Shown one piece after another: positions 18,643 to 26,840 of a stretch of DNA of 64,000 nucleotides. Position 1 is the stretch's first letter, and every line of letters starts with the position of its first letter. This stretch comes from Dinghuibacter sp964544695 (GTDB lineage Bacteria; Bacteroidota; Bacteroidia; Chitinophagales; Chitinophagaceae). The notes beneath the pieces are model-generated. The model saw only the letters and a list, made by a program, of their open reading frames with translations. It did no database searches and was not told the DNA's origin. Made by a program: the position numbers and the translations under genes. Location: contig CAZJDB010000052.1 of NCBI GenBank assembly GCA_964544695.1, positions 24,913-88,912 of the forward strand, given 5' to 3'.

Positions 18643-19956
18643 ATGAATGAGCTCCTGATCATTTTCGGCCTGATCATCCTCAATGCTTTTTTTTCCATGG
18701 CGGAGATCGCCCTGGTCTCCTCCCGCAAAGCCAGGCTGGAAAGTCAGGCCGCCAAAGGCGACCTGGCCGCGCGCCGGGCCCTGGACCTCACCGAACAACC
18801 CGCCCGCCTGATCTCCACGGTACAAATCGGGCTTACCCTGATCGGCATATTAATCGGCAACCTGTCCGGGAGGCATATGGAAGACGGCCTTTCCGCATGG
18901 CTGCATCGGTTCCACTGGATCGGCGCCTACAACGAGGACGTTGCCACGGTCATCATCGTCTTGGTCATCAGTTATTTCCTCCTGGTCTTGGGAGAACTGG
19001 TGCCAAAGCGTATCGGCCTGGCAGCCCCCGAGACCATCGGGAAGGCCCTCTCGGGGATCATGAACTTCCTGTCTCTGATTGGGTATCCCTTCGTTTGGGT
19101 CCTTACTAAATCGTCCAACTTTTTGTATCGCATCTTCCGAATCGACAACCGCGACAGCCAGGTCACGGAAGACGAGATCAAAGCCCTGATCGACGAGGGT
19201 ACCGAACACGGGGCCATCGAAGAAGCCGAACAGGAAATCATCGAACGCGTCTTCCACCTGGGGGATCGCAACATCACTTCACTGATGACGCACCGCAGCG
19301 ACATCCTCTGGTTCGACCTGAACGACCAGGTAAGTCAGATCCGCCCCACGGTTCAGCTTTCCCCGCACTTCACCTACCCCCTCTGCCACCAGACCATAGA
19401 CGACATCCGGGGCATCGTCACCCTGAAGGCCTTGTTCCGCGCCGACCCCGAAACGCGCCTGTCTGACATCATGCAACCCGCGCTGTATGTCCCCGAAAAC
19501 AATACCGCCTACCAAATCCTCGAAAAGTTCAAGCAGGCCAAGATCCATTCGTGCTTCATCGTGGATGAATACGGGACCCTCCAGGGCATGGTGACCCTCA
19601 ACGACATACTCGAAGCCATCGTGGGAGACATGCCCGAGCCCGGGCAGGACGACTACGAAATCATCCAACGCGGGGACGGGACCTATTTGGTGGATGGGCA
19701 ACTACCCTTCTACGACTTCATGCAATACTTCGACAAACTGGAGTGGATCGACACCGAGGAAATGGAATACGATACCCTGGCGGGGTTTATTTTACATCAG
19801 TTGGAAAGGATACCCCGTACGGGAGAGGTCCTGGAATGGAAGGGCTTCGTCTTCGAGGTGGTGGATATGGATGGGCACCGCATCGATAAGGTGCTCGTGA
19901 GCATACATCCTTCGGCTTCGGAGGCATCTTCATCCGAAGAGTCGGGCGATTCGTAA
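18643..19956 (+). CDS. Hemolysin/CNNM-CorC family transporter (DUF21-CBS-CorC_HlyC)
   Basis: 437 aa. N-terminal DUF21 membrane domain (about 1-190, beginning LLIIFGLIILNAFFSMAEIALVSSRKARL, shown here only in part), then a CBS pair (about 210-335, with HSCFIVDEYGTLQGMVTLND) and a C-terminal CorC/HlyC domain (about 350-425, GFILHQLERIPRTGE). The family is linked to Mg2+/Co2+ or Na+ homeostasis, and the old name hemolysin is misleading. The gene's TAA overlaps the ATG of the next gene, so expression of the FkbM-like protein is probably coupled. Confidence 0.92.
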   Translation: MNELLIIFGLIILNAFFSMAEIALVSSRKARLESQAAKGDLAARRALDLTEQPARLISTVQIGLTLIGILIGNLSGRHMEDGLSAWLHRFHWIGAYNEDVATVIIVLVISYFLLVLGELVPKRIGLAAPETIGKALSGIMNFLSLIGYPFVWVLTKSSNFLYRIFRIDNRDSQVTEDEIKALIDEGTEHGAIEEAEQEIIERVFHLGDRNITSLMTHRSDILWFDLNDQVSQIRPTVQLSPHFTYPLCHQTIDDIRGIVTLKALFRADPETRLSDIMQPALYVPENNTAYQILEKFKQAKIHSCFIVDEYGTLQGMVTLNDILEAIVGDMPEPGQDDYEIIQRGDGTYLVDGQLPFYDFMQYFDKLEWIDTEEMEYDTLAGFILHQLERIPRTGEVLEWKGFVFEVVDMDGHRIDKVLVSIHPSASEASSSEESGDS

Positions 19957-20729
19957 TGCCTTCCTTTATCACATATCTGGCGAAGCGCATTGCCTATCCG
20001 TTCCTGTATCGTCCCCGCGAGGTTTCGGTGCAGTTGCGCATACTGCAGGCCGCGTGGCGGACTTCGCCTCCTCCTTCCGATGCATCGTTCGATGTATTCA
20101 CCTATCATGGGGAAGACGGGTTATTGTTCTATCTCGTCACCTTTCTTCAAGGGATTCCCTTTACGTTCGTGGACATCGGCGCAGGGGATTGCGTAAAGAG
20201 CAACTGCGCTATGTTCGCGGCGCACCTGGGGTGGAGCGGGACCTTTATCGACGCCAACCGTCGGAACATTGCCATTGGCCGCGCCTTTTATACATCATAT
20301 CCCACAACGCACTTCGCACCCCCGCGTTTCGTTTGTGCGTCAGTAAACAAAAAAAATATTAATTCTTTTTTTGATGGCGATTCGTATGGTATCCTATCCA
20401 TCGACATAGACGGCGATGACTATGCCATCTGGGAAGCCCTCACCGCCCGCCCCTGGATCGTCATCATCGAGGCCCGCGTCGAGCACGGGAACCAGGATAT
20501 CGTCGATGCTGAGGGCGCTTCCGTGCCGGCGCTGTGCGCTCTGGCCGCGCGCAAGGGCTATGTGCTCGCGGCGTGGAACCTGCACGGGTATAACCTCATT
20601 TTTGTCCGCTCGGACCTGGTAAATGACCGCGTTTTTGCGCGGGTTTATCCGGCGCCTTCCCCGAGCTCGGGGGCGGCGCGCCCTTCGGAGCCGGGGGCGG
20701 CGCGCCCTTTGGGGCCGGCGGCGCCTTGA
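19956..20729 (+). CDS. FkbM-like methyltransferase-fold protein
   Basis: 257 aa. The core (FTFVDIGAGDCVKSNCAMFA, GTFIDANRRN, ILSIDIDGDDYAIWEAL) resembles FkbM-type SAM-dependent methyltransferases, in which VDIGA is motif I, although the usual PWN/LEP details are not all obvious. The C-terminal 25 residues are low-complexity SGAARPSEPGAARPLGP encoded by 24-bp repeats. The last 134 bp are antisense to the regulator gene 20596-20874. The start overlaps the stop of the upstream transporter gene (TAATG). Substrate unknown; cell-surface glycan modification is one possibility by family. Confidence 0.7.
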   Translation: MPSFITYLAKRIAYPFLYRPREVSVQLRILQAAWRTSPPPSDASFDVFTYHGEDGLLFYLVTFLQGIPFTFVDIGAGDCVKSNCAMFAAHLGWSGTFIDANRRNIAIGRAFYTSYPTTHFAPPRFVCASVNKKNINSFFDGDSYGILSIDIDGDDYAIWEALTARPWIVIIEARVEHGNQDIVDAEGASVPALCALAARKGYVLAAWNLHGYNLIFVRSDLVNDRVFARVYPAPSPSSGAARPSEPGAARPLGPAAP

Positions 20730-20874
20730 GCCGCCCGGAAGCCTTGAGTTGCTGGTGCAGTACCCACTCTATCTGCCCGTTTACACTACGGAACTCGTCC
20801 GCCGCCCATCTCTCCAGGGCCTCGAACAACTCCGCATCCATGCGCAGGGCAAAACTCTTCTTCTGATTCATCAT
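20596..20874 (-). CDS. Arc-type ribbon-helix-helix DNA-binding protein
   Basis: 92 aa. The N-terminal half MMNQKKSFALRMDAELFEAL followed by ERWAADEFRSVNGQIEWVL fits the Arc/MetJ ribbon-helix-helix fold: a short beta strand with alternating residues (SFALRMD), helix A and helix B (SVNGQIEWVLHQ). The C-terminal half is a disordered Pro/Ala/Lys tail with APPAPKGAPPPAPKG repeats. The ATG overlaps the TGA of the SPFH gene, so the two are one operon, a pairing seen in other genomes. A palindrome over the operon promoter (21757-21768) is a reasonable operator, suggesting autoregulation. Its 3' half overlaps the FkbM-like gene antisense. Confidence 0.85.
   Translation of the reverse strand: MMNQKKSFALRMDAELFEALERWAADEFRSVNGQIEWVLHQQLKASGRLKAPPAPKGAPPPAPKGAPPPSSGKAPDKPAQKRGHLPGPSGQK
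20669..20716 (+). repeat. 24-bp direct repeat shared by two antisense genes
   Basis: Two copies of GGGGGCGGCGCGCCCTTCGG plus AGCC (second copy TTTGGGGCC). Read forward they encode GAARPSEP/GAARPLGP of the FkbM-like protein; read in reverse they encode APPAPKG repeats of the RHH regulator. Confidence 0.9.
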
Positions 20875-21740
20875 TGATACAAGGTTCCCGTATTCAACAC
20901 CGGCTGCGCCCCACGCTCGCCGCACAACACCACCATCAGGTTGCTCACCATCGCTGCTTTACGCTCGTCGTCCAGTTCTACGATCTTACGCTTGGACAAC
21001 TGGTCCAGGGCCATCTCCACCATGCCAACGGCGCCCTCCACGATCTTCGTCCGGGCTGCCACGATGGCCGTGGCCTGCTGGCGCTGGAGCATCGCCCCCG
21101 CGATTTCCTGGGCATAAGCCAGGTGGCTGATCCGGGCCTCAAGGATGAACAACCCCGCGGGCGCCAGGCGATCGTTCAGCTCCGTTTCCAGGAGCCCGTT
21201 CACCTTTTGTCCCCCTTCCCTCAGCGTGATTTCCGCGCCTTCATCCTCCATATTATCGTAGGGGCAGGACGAAGCCAGGTGCCTGACAGCCGCCTCGCTT
21301 TGGATGGCTACGTATTGCTTGTAATCGACTACCTCGAAGGTCGCCTTGTACGTATCCCGGACCTGCCATACGATGACCGCCGCGATCTCCACGGGGTTCC
21401 CCATCTTGTCGTTGACCTTGAGGATTTGCCCGTTCAGGTTTTGGGCCCTGAGGGACAAGCGCGTCGTCGAATACAGGGGATTTACCCAAAGCAACCCGTT
21501 TTCCTTCACGGAACCGATGTACCGCCCGAAGAACAGGCATACCCTGGACTGGTTGGGCTGCACGATCATGATGCCCTTCATCGTGAAAAAAGCCGCCACC
21601 ATGAAAAGGATCCCGCCTGTGACCAACATGGGGTTGTTTTGCCCCGAATTCAACGCAAAACAGGTGATCCCGGCCGCCAGGAACAGGATCGACAGGATGA
21701 GCGCCAGAAACCCGGACATCGGGTGCATTGTCTTTTCCAT
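20871..21740 (-). CDS. SPFH (band 7/prohibitin-like) membrane protein
   Basis: 289 aa. Two N-terminal hydrophobic segments (FLALILSILFLAAGITCFAL and a second about residues 35-55) precede an SPFH domain with GIMIVQPNQSRVCLFFGRYIG, GNPVEIAAVIVWQVRDTYKA and VDYKQYVAIQSEAAVRHLAS. A helical part with FILEARISHLAYAQEIAGAM and a C-terminal LVVLCGE segment follow. Proteins of this kind organise membrane microdomains or assist membrane proteases. It is the first gene of an operon with the RHH regulator. The promoter has an exact TATCTTTG box overlapping a 12-bp palindrome. Confidence 0.92.
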   Translation of the reverse strand: MEKTMHPMSGFLALILSILFLAAGITCFALNSGQNNPMLVTGGILFMVAAFFTMKGIMIVQPNQSRVCLFFGRYIGSVKENGLLWVNPLYSTTRLSLRAQNLNGQILKVNDKMGNPVEIAAVIVWQVRDTYKATFEVVDYKQYVAIQSEAAVRHLASSCPYDNMEDEGAEITLREGGQKVNGLLETELNDRLAPAGLFILEARISHLAYAQEIAGAMLQRQQATAIVAARTKIVEGAVGMVEMALDQLSKRKIVELDDERKAAMVSNLMVVLCGERGAQPVLNTGTLYQ

Positions 21741-21756
21741 ATAATTTTGATATTAT

Positions 21757-21772
21757 TTTGATATCAAAGATA
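21757..21772 (-). promoter_or_regulatory. SPFH-RHH operon promoter with palindromic operator candidate
   Basis: Reverse strand -7 box TATCTTTG (21765-21772) overlaps the perfect palindrome TTTGATATCAAA (21757-21768); a second ATATCAAAAT copy follows toward the start codon. This is a likely binding site for the RHH protein encoded second in the operon. Confidence 0.5.
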
Positions 21773-21812
21773 AGATGTTTTTTGTTCCTACATTTAAATA
21801 AAATTCCCCCGG

Positions 21813-22919
21813 ATGCTGTCCCTCCCGATCGTCCTTTTATTGCACTTCTTCGCGTCCGTTGGGGCCGCGCCTGTTTGGGCCGCGCCTGTTTGGGCCGCGG
21901 CCGGCGCGCCCGCTGGCGCGGCTGCGCCCACTTTTTACGCGGCAACCGACCCCCACATCCGCTACGTAGGCCGCATCGAAGCGGCGGCCGAGCCCCGGTT
22001 TTGGAACTCCGGCGTATATATTCAACTGAAATTCGAAGGCCCTTCCTGCCAGCTCTACCTGAAGGACCAGGTCCTCTACGGCAAATCGCACAACTACATC
22101 GAAATCGCCGTGGATGATGAAACACCCTACCGCCTCCAGATGCGGGGCGCCTCGGACACCCTGACCATAGAAGCGCACATCAAAGGGAGCACCCACATCC
22201 TGACCCTATGTAAAAACACGGAATCGGGGATCGGCTACCTGGCCCTCGCGGGAGTGCGCTGCAAAAAGCTCCTCGACCTGCCCGCCGCACCCACGCGAAA
22301 GATCGAATACATCGGAAACTCCATCACCTGCGGGTCCGGCATGGATATGTCCGTAAAGGGTTGCGGACAGGGCGAATGGTACGACCAGCACAACGCCTAC
22401 ATGAGTTACGGACCCCTGACGGCCAGGGCCCTGGACGCCCAATGGCTGCTCAGTTCGGTGTCGGGGATCGGCCTGATCCACAGTTGTTGCAAGATGGACA
22501 TCACCATGCCCCGGGTATTTGACAAGGTGGATATGCGCGATGATTCCCTGGCCTGGGATTTCGGGCGCTACCAGCCCGACGTGGTGACGGTGTGCCTCGG
22601 GCAGAACGACGGCATCCAGGACTCGGCCGCATTTTGCGGGGCCTACGTACAGTTCCTGCATGACCTCCGCAAACACTATCCGCAGGCGACGCTCATCTGC
22701 CTGACGAGTCCCATGGCCGACGAGAAGCTCACGCCCGTGTTACAGAAATACCTGATGTTCATTTATTCGGAAATGCGCCGCCAGGGGGATACGAAGGTGT
22801 ATACTTATTTCTTCAAACACTGGTATCATCATGGATGTGGGGGGCACCCGGATATGCAGGAGCACAAGGCGATCGCGGGCGAGCTGACCGCCTGCATCAA
22901 AGATATTATGAAATGGTAG
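21813..22919 (+). CDS. Secreted SGNH-hydrolase, carbohydrate esterase family 2-like
   Basis: 368 aa. A signal peptide (MLSLPIVLLLHFFASVGAAP) runs into an alanine-rich repeat (APVWAAPVWAAAGAPAG). Next is a beta-sandwich domain (about 45-165, RIEAAAEPRFWNSGVYIQL), then the SGNH domain: nucleophile block GNSITCGSG, oxyanion Gly/Asn in CLGQNDG and the catalytic His in GGHPDMQEH. This two-domain order is that of CE2 acetyl-esterases, which remove acetyl groups from xylan or other plant glycans. The last bases and stop codon belong to a 29-bp-period direct repeat. Confidence 0.85.
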   Translation: MLSLPIVLLLHFFASVGAAPVWAAPVWAAAGAPAGAAAPTFYAATDPHIRYVGRIEAAAEPRFWNSGVYIQLKFEGPSCQLYLKDQVLYGKSHNYIEIAVDDETPYRLQMRGASDTLTIEAHIKGSTHILTLCKNTESGIGYLALAGVRCKKLLDLPAAPTRKIEYIGNSITCGSGMDMSVKGCGQGEWYDQHNAYMSYGPLTARALDAQWLLSSVSGIGLIHSCCKMDITMPRVFDKVDMRDDSLAWDFGRYQPDVVTVCLGQNDGIQDSAAFCGAYVQFLHDLRKHYPQATLICLTSPMADEKLTPVLQKYLMFIYSEMRRQGDTKVYTYFFKHWYHHGCGGHPDMQEHKAIAGELTACIKDIMKW

Positions 22920-22959
22920 CGCCCGCGGCCGGCCGTGCGGCCTGGTAGCGCCTGCGGCC
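22914..22959 (+). repeat. Direct repeat duplicating the 3' end of the esterase gene
   Basis: TGGTAGCGCCCGCGGCC (22914-22930) and TGGTAGCGCCTGCGGCC (22943-22959) are 17-bp copies with one mismatch, 29 bp apart. The first contains the stop codon TAG; the second abuts the stop of the convergent gene. GC-rich hairpins form between them. Confidence 0.85.
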
Positions 22960-23639
22960 TAGTCGCCTCTGGAGGTTTCCCCCGTGCGGACCTTGATCTT
23001 CTTTTTACCCGAATTCTTCTTGTTGTAATCCTGGACCTCCTTGGGCAGGGCCGTGGAGTCCCGGGCATTCTGCGCCACATTGGTGGTCAGGCCCCCATCC
23101 TGGAGCTTCCCCAGGACGTAGTGCTCCGTTTTGGCGATCGTGCCCGTGGAAGGATCGAAGTAGTTCCAGGTTCCATGCTTATAGGAATTGGCGTCGAGCT
23201 TGACTACTTTTCGCGAGGTGCGGAAGGGATTGCGGGGGTCATCGTACACCGTGACCGTATCGTATGGGTTTTGGGGGTCCACCGCCATCCAGCTTTCTTC
23301 CCTGAGCCTTTCCCCCGATGGAAGAAGGTATTCCTGCAAGCCATCCTTGTTTCCCCATTTGTACTGCTCGATCGCGGTCAGGTCGCCCTGGAGGTCATAA
23401 CGACGCCAGGTGCCGTCCTTTACATCATCCCTGAAGTAACCCTCCTCTTCATAACCCGGCTCTCCCCTCAGTTCGTCCATGTGGATCACCCAGGGCCCTT
23501 GCCTGTGGTGCAGGGTGTCCACGCAGTTCAGGGTATCCCCCTTGGCCCCAATGGTGTAGGTCAGGCACTGGGCGTGGGCGCCCGAAGCCAGGGCGACGAA
23601 GAGCAGCGTTTTCAACAGGATCTTGGGCATGGTTGACAT
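22959..23639 (-). CDS. Secreted MORN/YwqK-like repeat protein
   Basis: 226 aa with signal peptide (MPKILLKTLLFVALASGAHA; start 23639 or 23630). The mature part has repeated strand-turn units such as GYFRDDVKDGTWRRYDLQG, YKWGNKDGLQEYLLPSG and SYKHGTWNYFDPSTG, the G-x-W-x-Y/F pattern of MORN-like repeats in proteins often labelled YwqK-type antitoxin components. That label is by similarity only and no toxin gene is adjacent. The C-terminus is basic (KKNSGKKKIKVRTG). Role unknown, probably periplasmic or outer-membrane associated. Confidence 0.7.
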   Translation of the reverse strand: MSTMPKILLKTLLFVALASGAHAQCLTYTIGAKGDTLNCVDTLHHRQGPWVIHMDELRGEPGYEEEGYFRDDVKDGTWRRYDLQGDLTAIEQYKWGNKDGLQEYLLPSGERLREESWMAVDPQNPYDTVTVYDDPRNPFRTSRKVVKLDANSYKHGTWNYFDPSTGTIAKTEHYVLGKLQDGGLTTNVAQNARDSTALPKEVQDYNKKNSGKKKIKVRTGETSRGD

Positions 23640-23697
23640 CGTTTACAATGATATAACGTCCCGCGGGCCGACGGAATTGCGCGGCCGGGGGGCCGAC

Positions 23698-24789
23698 TTA
23701 GTGTAACACCTCCTGGAGTTTCACAATTAACTCACCGCCCCGCAGGTTCTTCCCTATAATCTTTCCCGCGGGATCGATCAGGAAATTCTGTGGAATGCTC
23801 GTGATATTGTACAACTGTCCCACGGCGTTGCCCCACCCTCTCAGGTCGGACACCTGGGTCCAGGACAAGCCGTCCATGGCAATGGCCTGAAGCCAGGGCG
23901 CCCGGCTTTGGTCGAAGGACACGCTGAGGATCGTGAAGTTCTTGGCCTTGAAGGCGTCGTACGCCTTCACCACATTTGGATTCTCCGCCCGGCAAGGTCC
24001 GCACCAACTGGCCCAAAAATCCACCAGCACGTATTTGCCCCGGAATTGGGACAGGGAGATGAGATGACCCGACGTATCCTCCTGCGTAAAATCCATGGCC
24101 AGGGAACCTTCTTTACCGATGCTCGCCTTCGCAATTTGCTGGGCGAGGAGGCGACCATAAAAATCATGCTGGACGGCGGGTTTCAGTTTGGCGTATTCCG
24201 TTTGCAGCCAGTCGTAGTTCTGGCGCACCTGCATGTGCACGGCAAGGATGAAGGTGCTGACGTGCGAAGCGGTGTGCGTATCCACATATGTCGCCGTCAT
24301 CATATCCAGGGTATCGAGGCGGTGCTGGTAGATCGCCAGGAGGCTGTCGAACCCCGGATCGCTGCGGTGCGTGTTCAGGATTTGGGCCAGGGCCCCCAGG
24401 CGCTGGAAAAAGGGTGCGAATACGGGCTCGAACTGATCGTAATCCGCTTGCGTGGGCGACCCCGTTACCTTGGCCGCGTCCAGATCGCCCGCAGGGACCG
24501 AAATCTCCACATGCGAAGCGTCCAGGAAAAGGAGCTTGTGCTCGTTATGACCCGCCACACTCAGGAAGTAAAGGTTTGGATCGTGCACCACGCCACGGAG
24601 CAGGAACTGCCCCTGGTACACGGTGGTGCTGGCCAGGGTATCCTTGTTCAGGTTCGGGTTGGATAAAAACACGAGCGTCCCCTCGGGCGCTCCGGGCAGG
24701 GTACCGTGGATGGAAAAGGCAGTGTCTGCTTGGGCAAGGAGCCCGTTGCAGTAAAAAAGCAAAGCTCCAATGAGCCATTTATGTCGCAT
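23698..24789 (-). CDS. TlpA-like thiol-disulfide oxidoreductase with N-terminal DUF4369-like domain
   Basis: 363 aa. Signal peptide (LIGALLFYCNGLLAQA), an N-terminal beta domain of the DUF4369 type (FSIHGTLPGAPEGTLVFL), a helical middle, and a C-terminal thioredoxin fold with FWASWCGPCRAENP (CxxC) and cis-Pro in SIPQNFLIDPAGKI. It would reduce or isomerise disulfides in the periplasm. Its start overlaps the 3' end of hisIE by 11 bp, so it is the last gene of the trp-his transcription unit unless it has an internal promoter. Confidence 0.9.
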   Translation of the reverse strand: MRHKWLIGALLFYCNGLLAQADTAFSIHGTLPGAPEGTLVFLSNPNLNKDTLASTTVYQGQFLLRGVVHDPNLYFLSVAGHNEHKLLFLDASHVEISVPAGDLDAAKVTGSPTQADYDQFEPVFAPFFQRLGALAQILNTHRSDPGFDSLLAIYQHRLDTLDMMTATYVDTHTASHVSTFILAVHMQVRQNYDWLQTEYAKLKPAVQHDFYGRLLAQQIAKASIGKEGSLAMDFTQEDTSGHLISLSQFRGKYVLVDFWASWCGPCRAENPNVVKAYDAFKAKNFTILSVSFDQSRAPWLQAIAMDGLSWTQVSDLRGWGNAVGQLYNITSIPQNFLIDPAGKIIGKNLRGGELIVKLQEVLH

Positions 24790-25375
24790 GTCTTTCTTTT
24801 AGTACGTCAATCACCTCATTCAGGTTGTACCCTTTCGCCCTGAGGAGGACCAGATAGTGATACATCAGGTCCGCAGCCTCGCCCAGGAAAAGGGACTTGT
24901 TGTCGTCCTTTGCCTCGATCACCAGCTCCACCGCCTCTTCGCCTACCTTTTGGGCTACCTTGTTGATGCCCCGTGCGAGAAGCTTGGCCGTGTACGAGCC
25001 ATCGGGCGATGTTGAAGCCCGCGATGCAATCACACCTTCCAGGTACGACAAAAAATCCGAAGAAACATTTTCTTCCCCCCAGCACGTATCCGCTCCTGTA
25101 TGGCACGTAGGTCCTTGCGGCGCGGCCTTAATGAGCAGCGTGTCACCATCGCAGTCCAGGAGGATATCCCGCAGGATGAGATGGTTTCCGCTTTCCTCTC
25201 CTTTCGTCCAAAGCCTTCCTTTGGAACGGCTGAAGAAGGTCACCCGGTTTAACAAACGAGTAGCCTCCAGCGCCTCCTCGTTCATAAAACCCAGCATCAG
25301 CACCCTCCTGGTCTCCGCATCCTGAACGATGGCCGGTACGAGACCGTCCGCATATTTACTGAAATTCACCTTCAT
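24779..25375 (-). CDS. hisIE: Bifunctional phosphoribosyl-AMP cyclohydrolase / phosphoribosyl-ATP pyrophosphatase
   Basis: 198 aa, histidine pathway steps 2 and 3. N-terminal HisI domain (about 1-105): MLGFMNEEAL, FSRSKGRLWTKGEESGN, CDGDTLL and GPTCHTG, where the Cys and Asp residues bind Zn2+/Mg2+. C-terminal HisE domain (about 110-195): SYTAKLLARGINKVAQKVGE, EAVELVIEA and DLMYHYLVLL. The ATG overlaps the hisF stop by 4 bp. Histidine genes here lie downstream of the trp operon. Confidence 0.98.
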   Translation of the reverse strand: MKVNFSKYADGLVPAIVQDAETRRVLMLGFMNEEALEATRLLNRVTFFSRSKGRLWTKGEESGNHLILRDILLDCDGDTLLIKAAPQGPTCHTGADTCWGEENVSSDFLSYLEGVIASRASTSPDGSYTAKLLARGINKVAQKVGEEAVELVIEAKDDNKSLFLGEAADLMYHYLVLLRAKGYNLNEVIDVLKERHAT

Positions 25376-26133
25376 AATCTGACCGGGATCCGGTGCTTAT
25401 GCAAATATCCCTTTATTTCTCCAATCCCTATTTCCTTGAAGTGAAAAATGCTGGCCGCGAGCGCCGCATCGGCATGACCCTCCCGGAAAACATCCAGGAA
25501 ATGAGGGAGTTGTCCACCCCCTCCCGAAGCAATTACGGGAACGGGCAAATCCGCAGACAAGCGGCGCGTGATTTCCAGGGCAAACCCCTGCTTTGTTCCA
25601 TCGTGGTTCATCGATGTCAGCAGGATTTCCCCCGCCCCCCGGTCCACCCCTTCGCGGGCCCAGTCCTCGCAACGCACGTCGGTCTTCACGCGCCCCCCGT
25701 TGAGGTATACATACCACGTTCCATCGGACTCCTGCCGTGTATCGATGGCCAGTACCACGCACTGCGAACCGAATTCCTGGGCCAGTTCCCCGATCAACTC
25801 CCGGTTCCGGAAGGCGGCCGTGTTCACCGAAATCTTATCAGCCCCGCAAGCCAGCAACGCCTGCACGTCGCCCACGCTCGCGATCCCCCCGCCTACGGTG
25901 AAAGGGATATTGATGTGGCGGCTGATCCGGTCCACCAGCGCGGTCAGCGTTTTGCGTTTTTCATTCGTGGCCGTGATGTCCAGGAAGACGAGCTCGTCCG
26001 CCCCCTGCGCCGCGTACAGGGCCCCCAGCTCCACAGGGTCGCCCGCGTCCCTGAGCTGCTCGAAGTTCACCCCCTTCACGGTGCGCCCGTCCTTGATGTC
26101 CAGGCAGGGTATGATGCGTTTGGTCAGTGCCAT
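25372..26133 (-). CDS. hisF: Imidazole glycerol phosphate synthase cyclase subunit
   Basis: 253 aa (beta/alpha)8 barrel. The two catalytic aspartates are visible in RIIPCLDIKDGRTVKG and VLAIDTRQES, and phosphate-binding loops in FTVGGGIASV and VIASGGGG. It uses ammonia delivered by HisH to close the imidazole ring, giving IGP and AICAR. It overlaps hisA by 10 bp upstream and hisIE by 4 bp downstream. Confidence 0.98.
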   Translation of the reverse strand: MALTKRIIPCLDIKDGRTVKGVNFEQLRDAGDPVELGALYAAQGADELVFLDITATNEKRKTLTALVDRISRHINIPFTVGGGIASVGDVQALLACGADKISVNTAAFRNRELIGELAQEFGSQCVVLAIDTRQESDGTWYVYLNGGRVKTDVRCEDWAREGVDRGAGEILLTSMNHDGTKQGFALEITRRLSADLPVPVIASGGGGQLPHFLDVFREGHADAALAASIFHFKEIGIGEIKGYLHKHRIPVRL

Positions 26134-26840
26134 TTGCTCAAGTCTTTTAATTCGATCCGTCCTTCGTAGATGGCTTTTCCTATGATGACGCCGCGGCAGC
26201 CGACTTCGGCCAGCGACTCCAGATCCGCAAGTGTCGCCACGCCCCCGCTCGCGATGAAATACAGATCGTGAAAGCGCTCCACGATTTTCTTATAGAGCTC
26301 GGTCGCCGGCCCCTGTAGCAATCCGTCCCTGCTGACATCCGTGCAAAAAACCTGATGTATGCCCCTATCCACGTACGATTGAATAAAGTCGAATACATTC
26401 ATCGTGCTCGTCTCCTGCCAGCCGCTCACGGTGATTTTTTCCCCCTTCACATCTGCTCCCAGGAGAAATTTTTTCGCCCCGAATGCGTTCATCCATTCCG
26501 CCATCGTTTCGGGCTGTTTGACCGCGAGGCTCCCGATGGTGGCCAGCTTTGCGCCCGAGCCCAACACGATCTCCAAATCTTCCCGGCGCGCAATGCCTCC
26601 GCCGAAATCGATGACCAAAGCCGTGCGACCGGCCACGCGTTCCAGGACCTTCCAATTTTTTACCGCGCCCGCTTTCGCGCCGTCGAGGTCCACGAGGTGC
26701 AGCCGCGAAAGCCCAGCCCCTTCGAAAGCCTTGGCCACTTCCAGTGGGTCTTCGTTGTAGACCTTCATTTGCGCGAAGTCGCCTTGTGTGAGGCGGACGC
26801 ATTTCCCATCGATGATATCTATGGCTGGTATGATTTCCAC
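26124..26840 (-). CDS. hisA: ProFAR isomerase (phosphoribosylformimino-AICAR-phosphate isomerase)
   Basis: 238 aa from a GTG start at 26840, chosen because the family starts (M/V)EIIPAIDIIDGKCVRLTQGD; the frame stays open upstream but that part lies inside the GNAT gene. Catalytic Asp in AIDIID and in FCTDVSRDGLLQGP, phosphate loops in DFGGGIARRE and FIASGGVATL. The enzyme opens the ProFAR ring in step 4. The gene starts inside the 3' end of the GNAT gene (22-bp overlap), so translation is probably coupled. Confidence 0.96.
   Translation of the reverse strand: MEIIPAIDIIDGKCVRLTQGDFAQMKVYNEDPLEVAKAFEGAGLSRLHLVDLDGAKAGAVKNWKVLERVAGRTALVIDFGGGIARREDLEIVLGSGAKLATIGSLAVKQPETMAEWMNAFGAKKFLLGADVKGEKITVSGWQETSTMNVFDFIQSYVDRGIHQVFCTDVSRDGLLQGPATELYKKIVERFHDLYFIASGGVATLADLESLAEVGCRGVIIGKAIYEGRIELKDLSKWH

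Noticed and set aside
22959..23639. Toxin-antitoxin system suggested by YwqK-like repeats
   Set aside because: The protein is secreted and no toxin gene is next to it; MORN-like repeats alone do not support the label.
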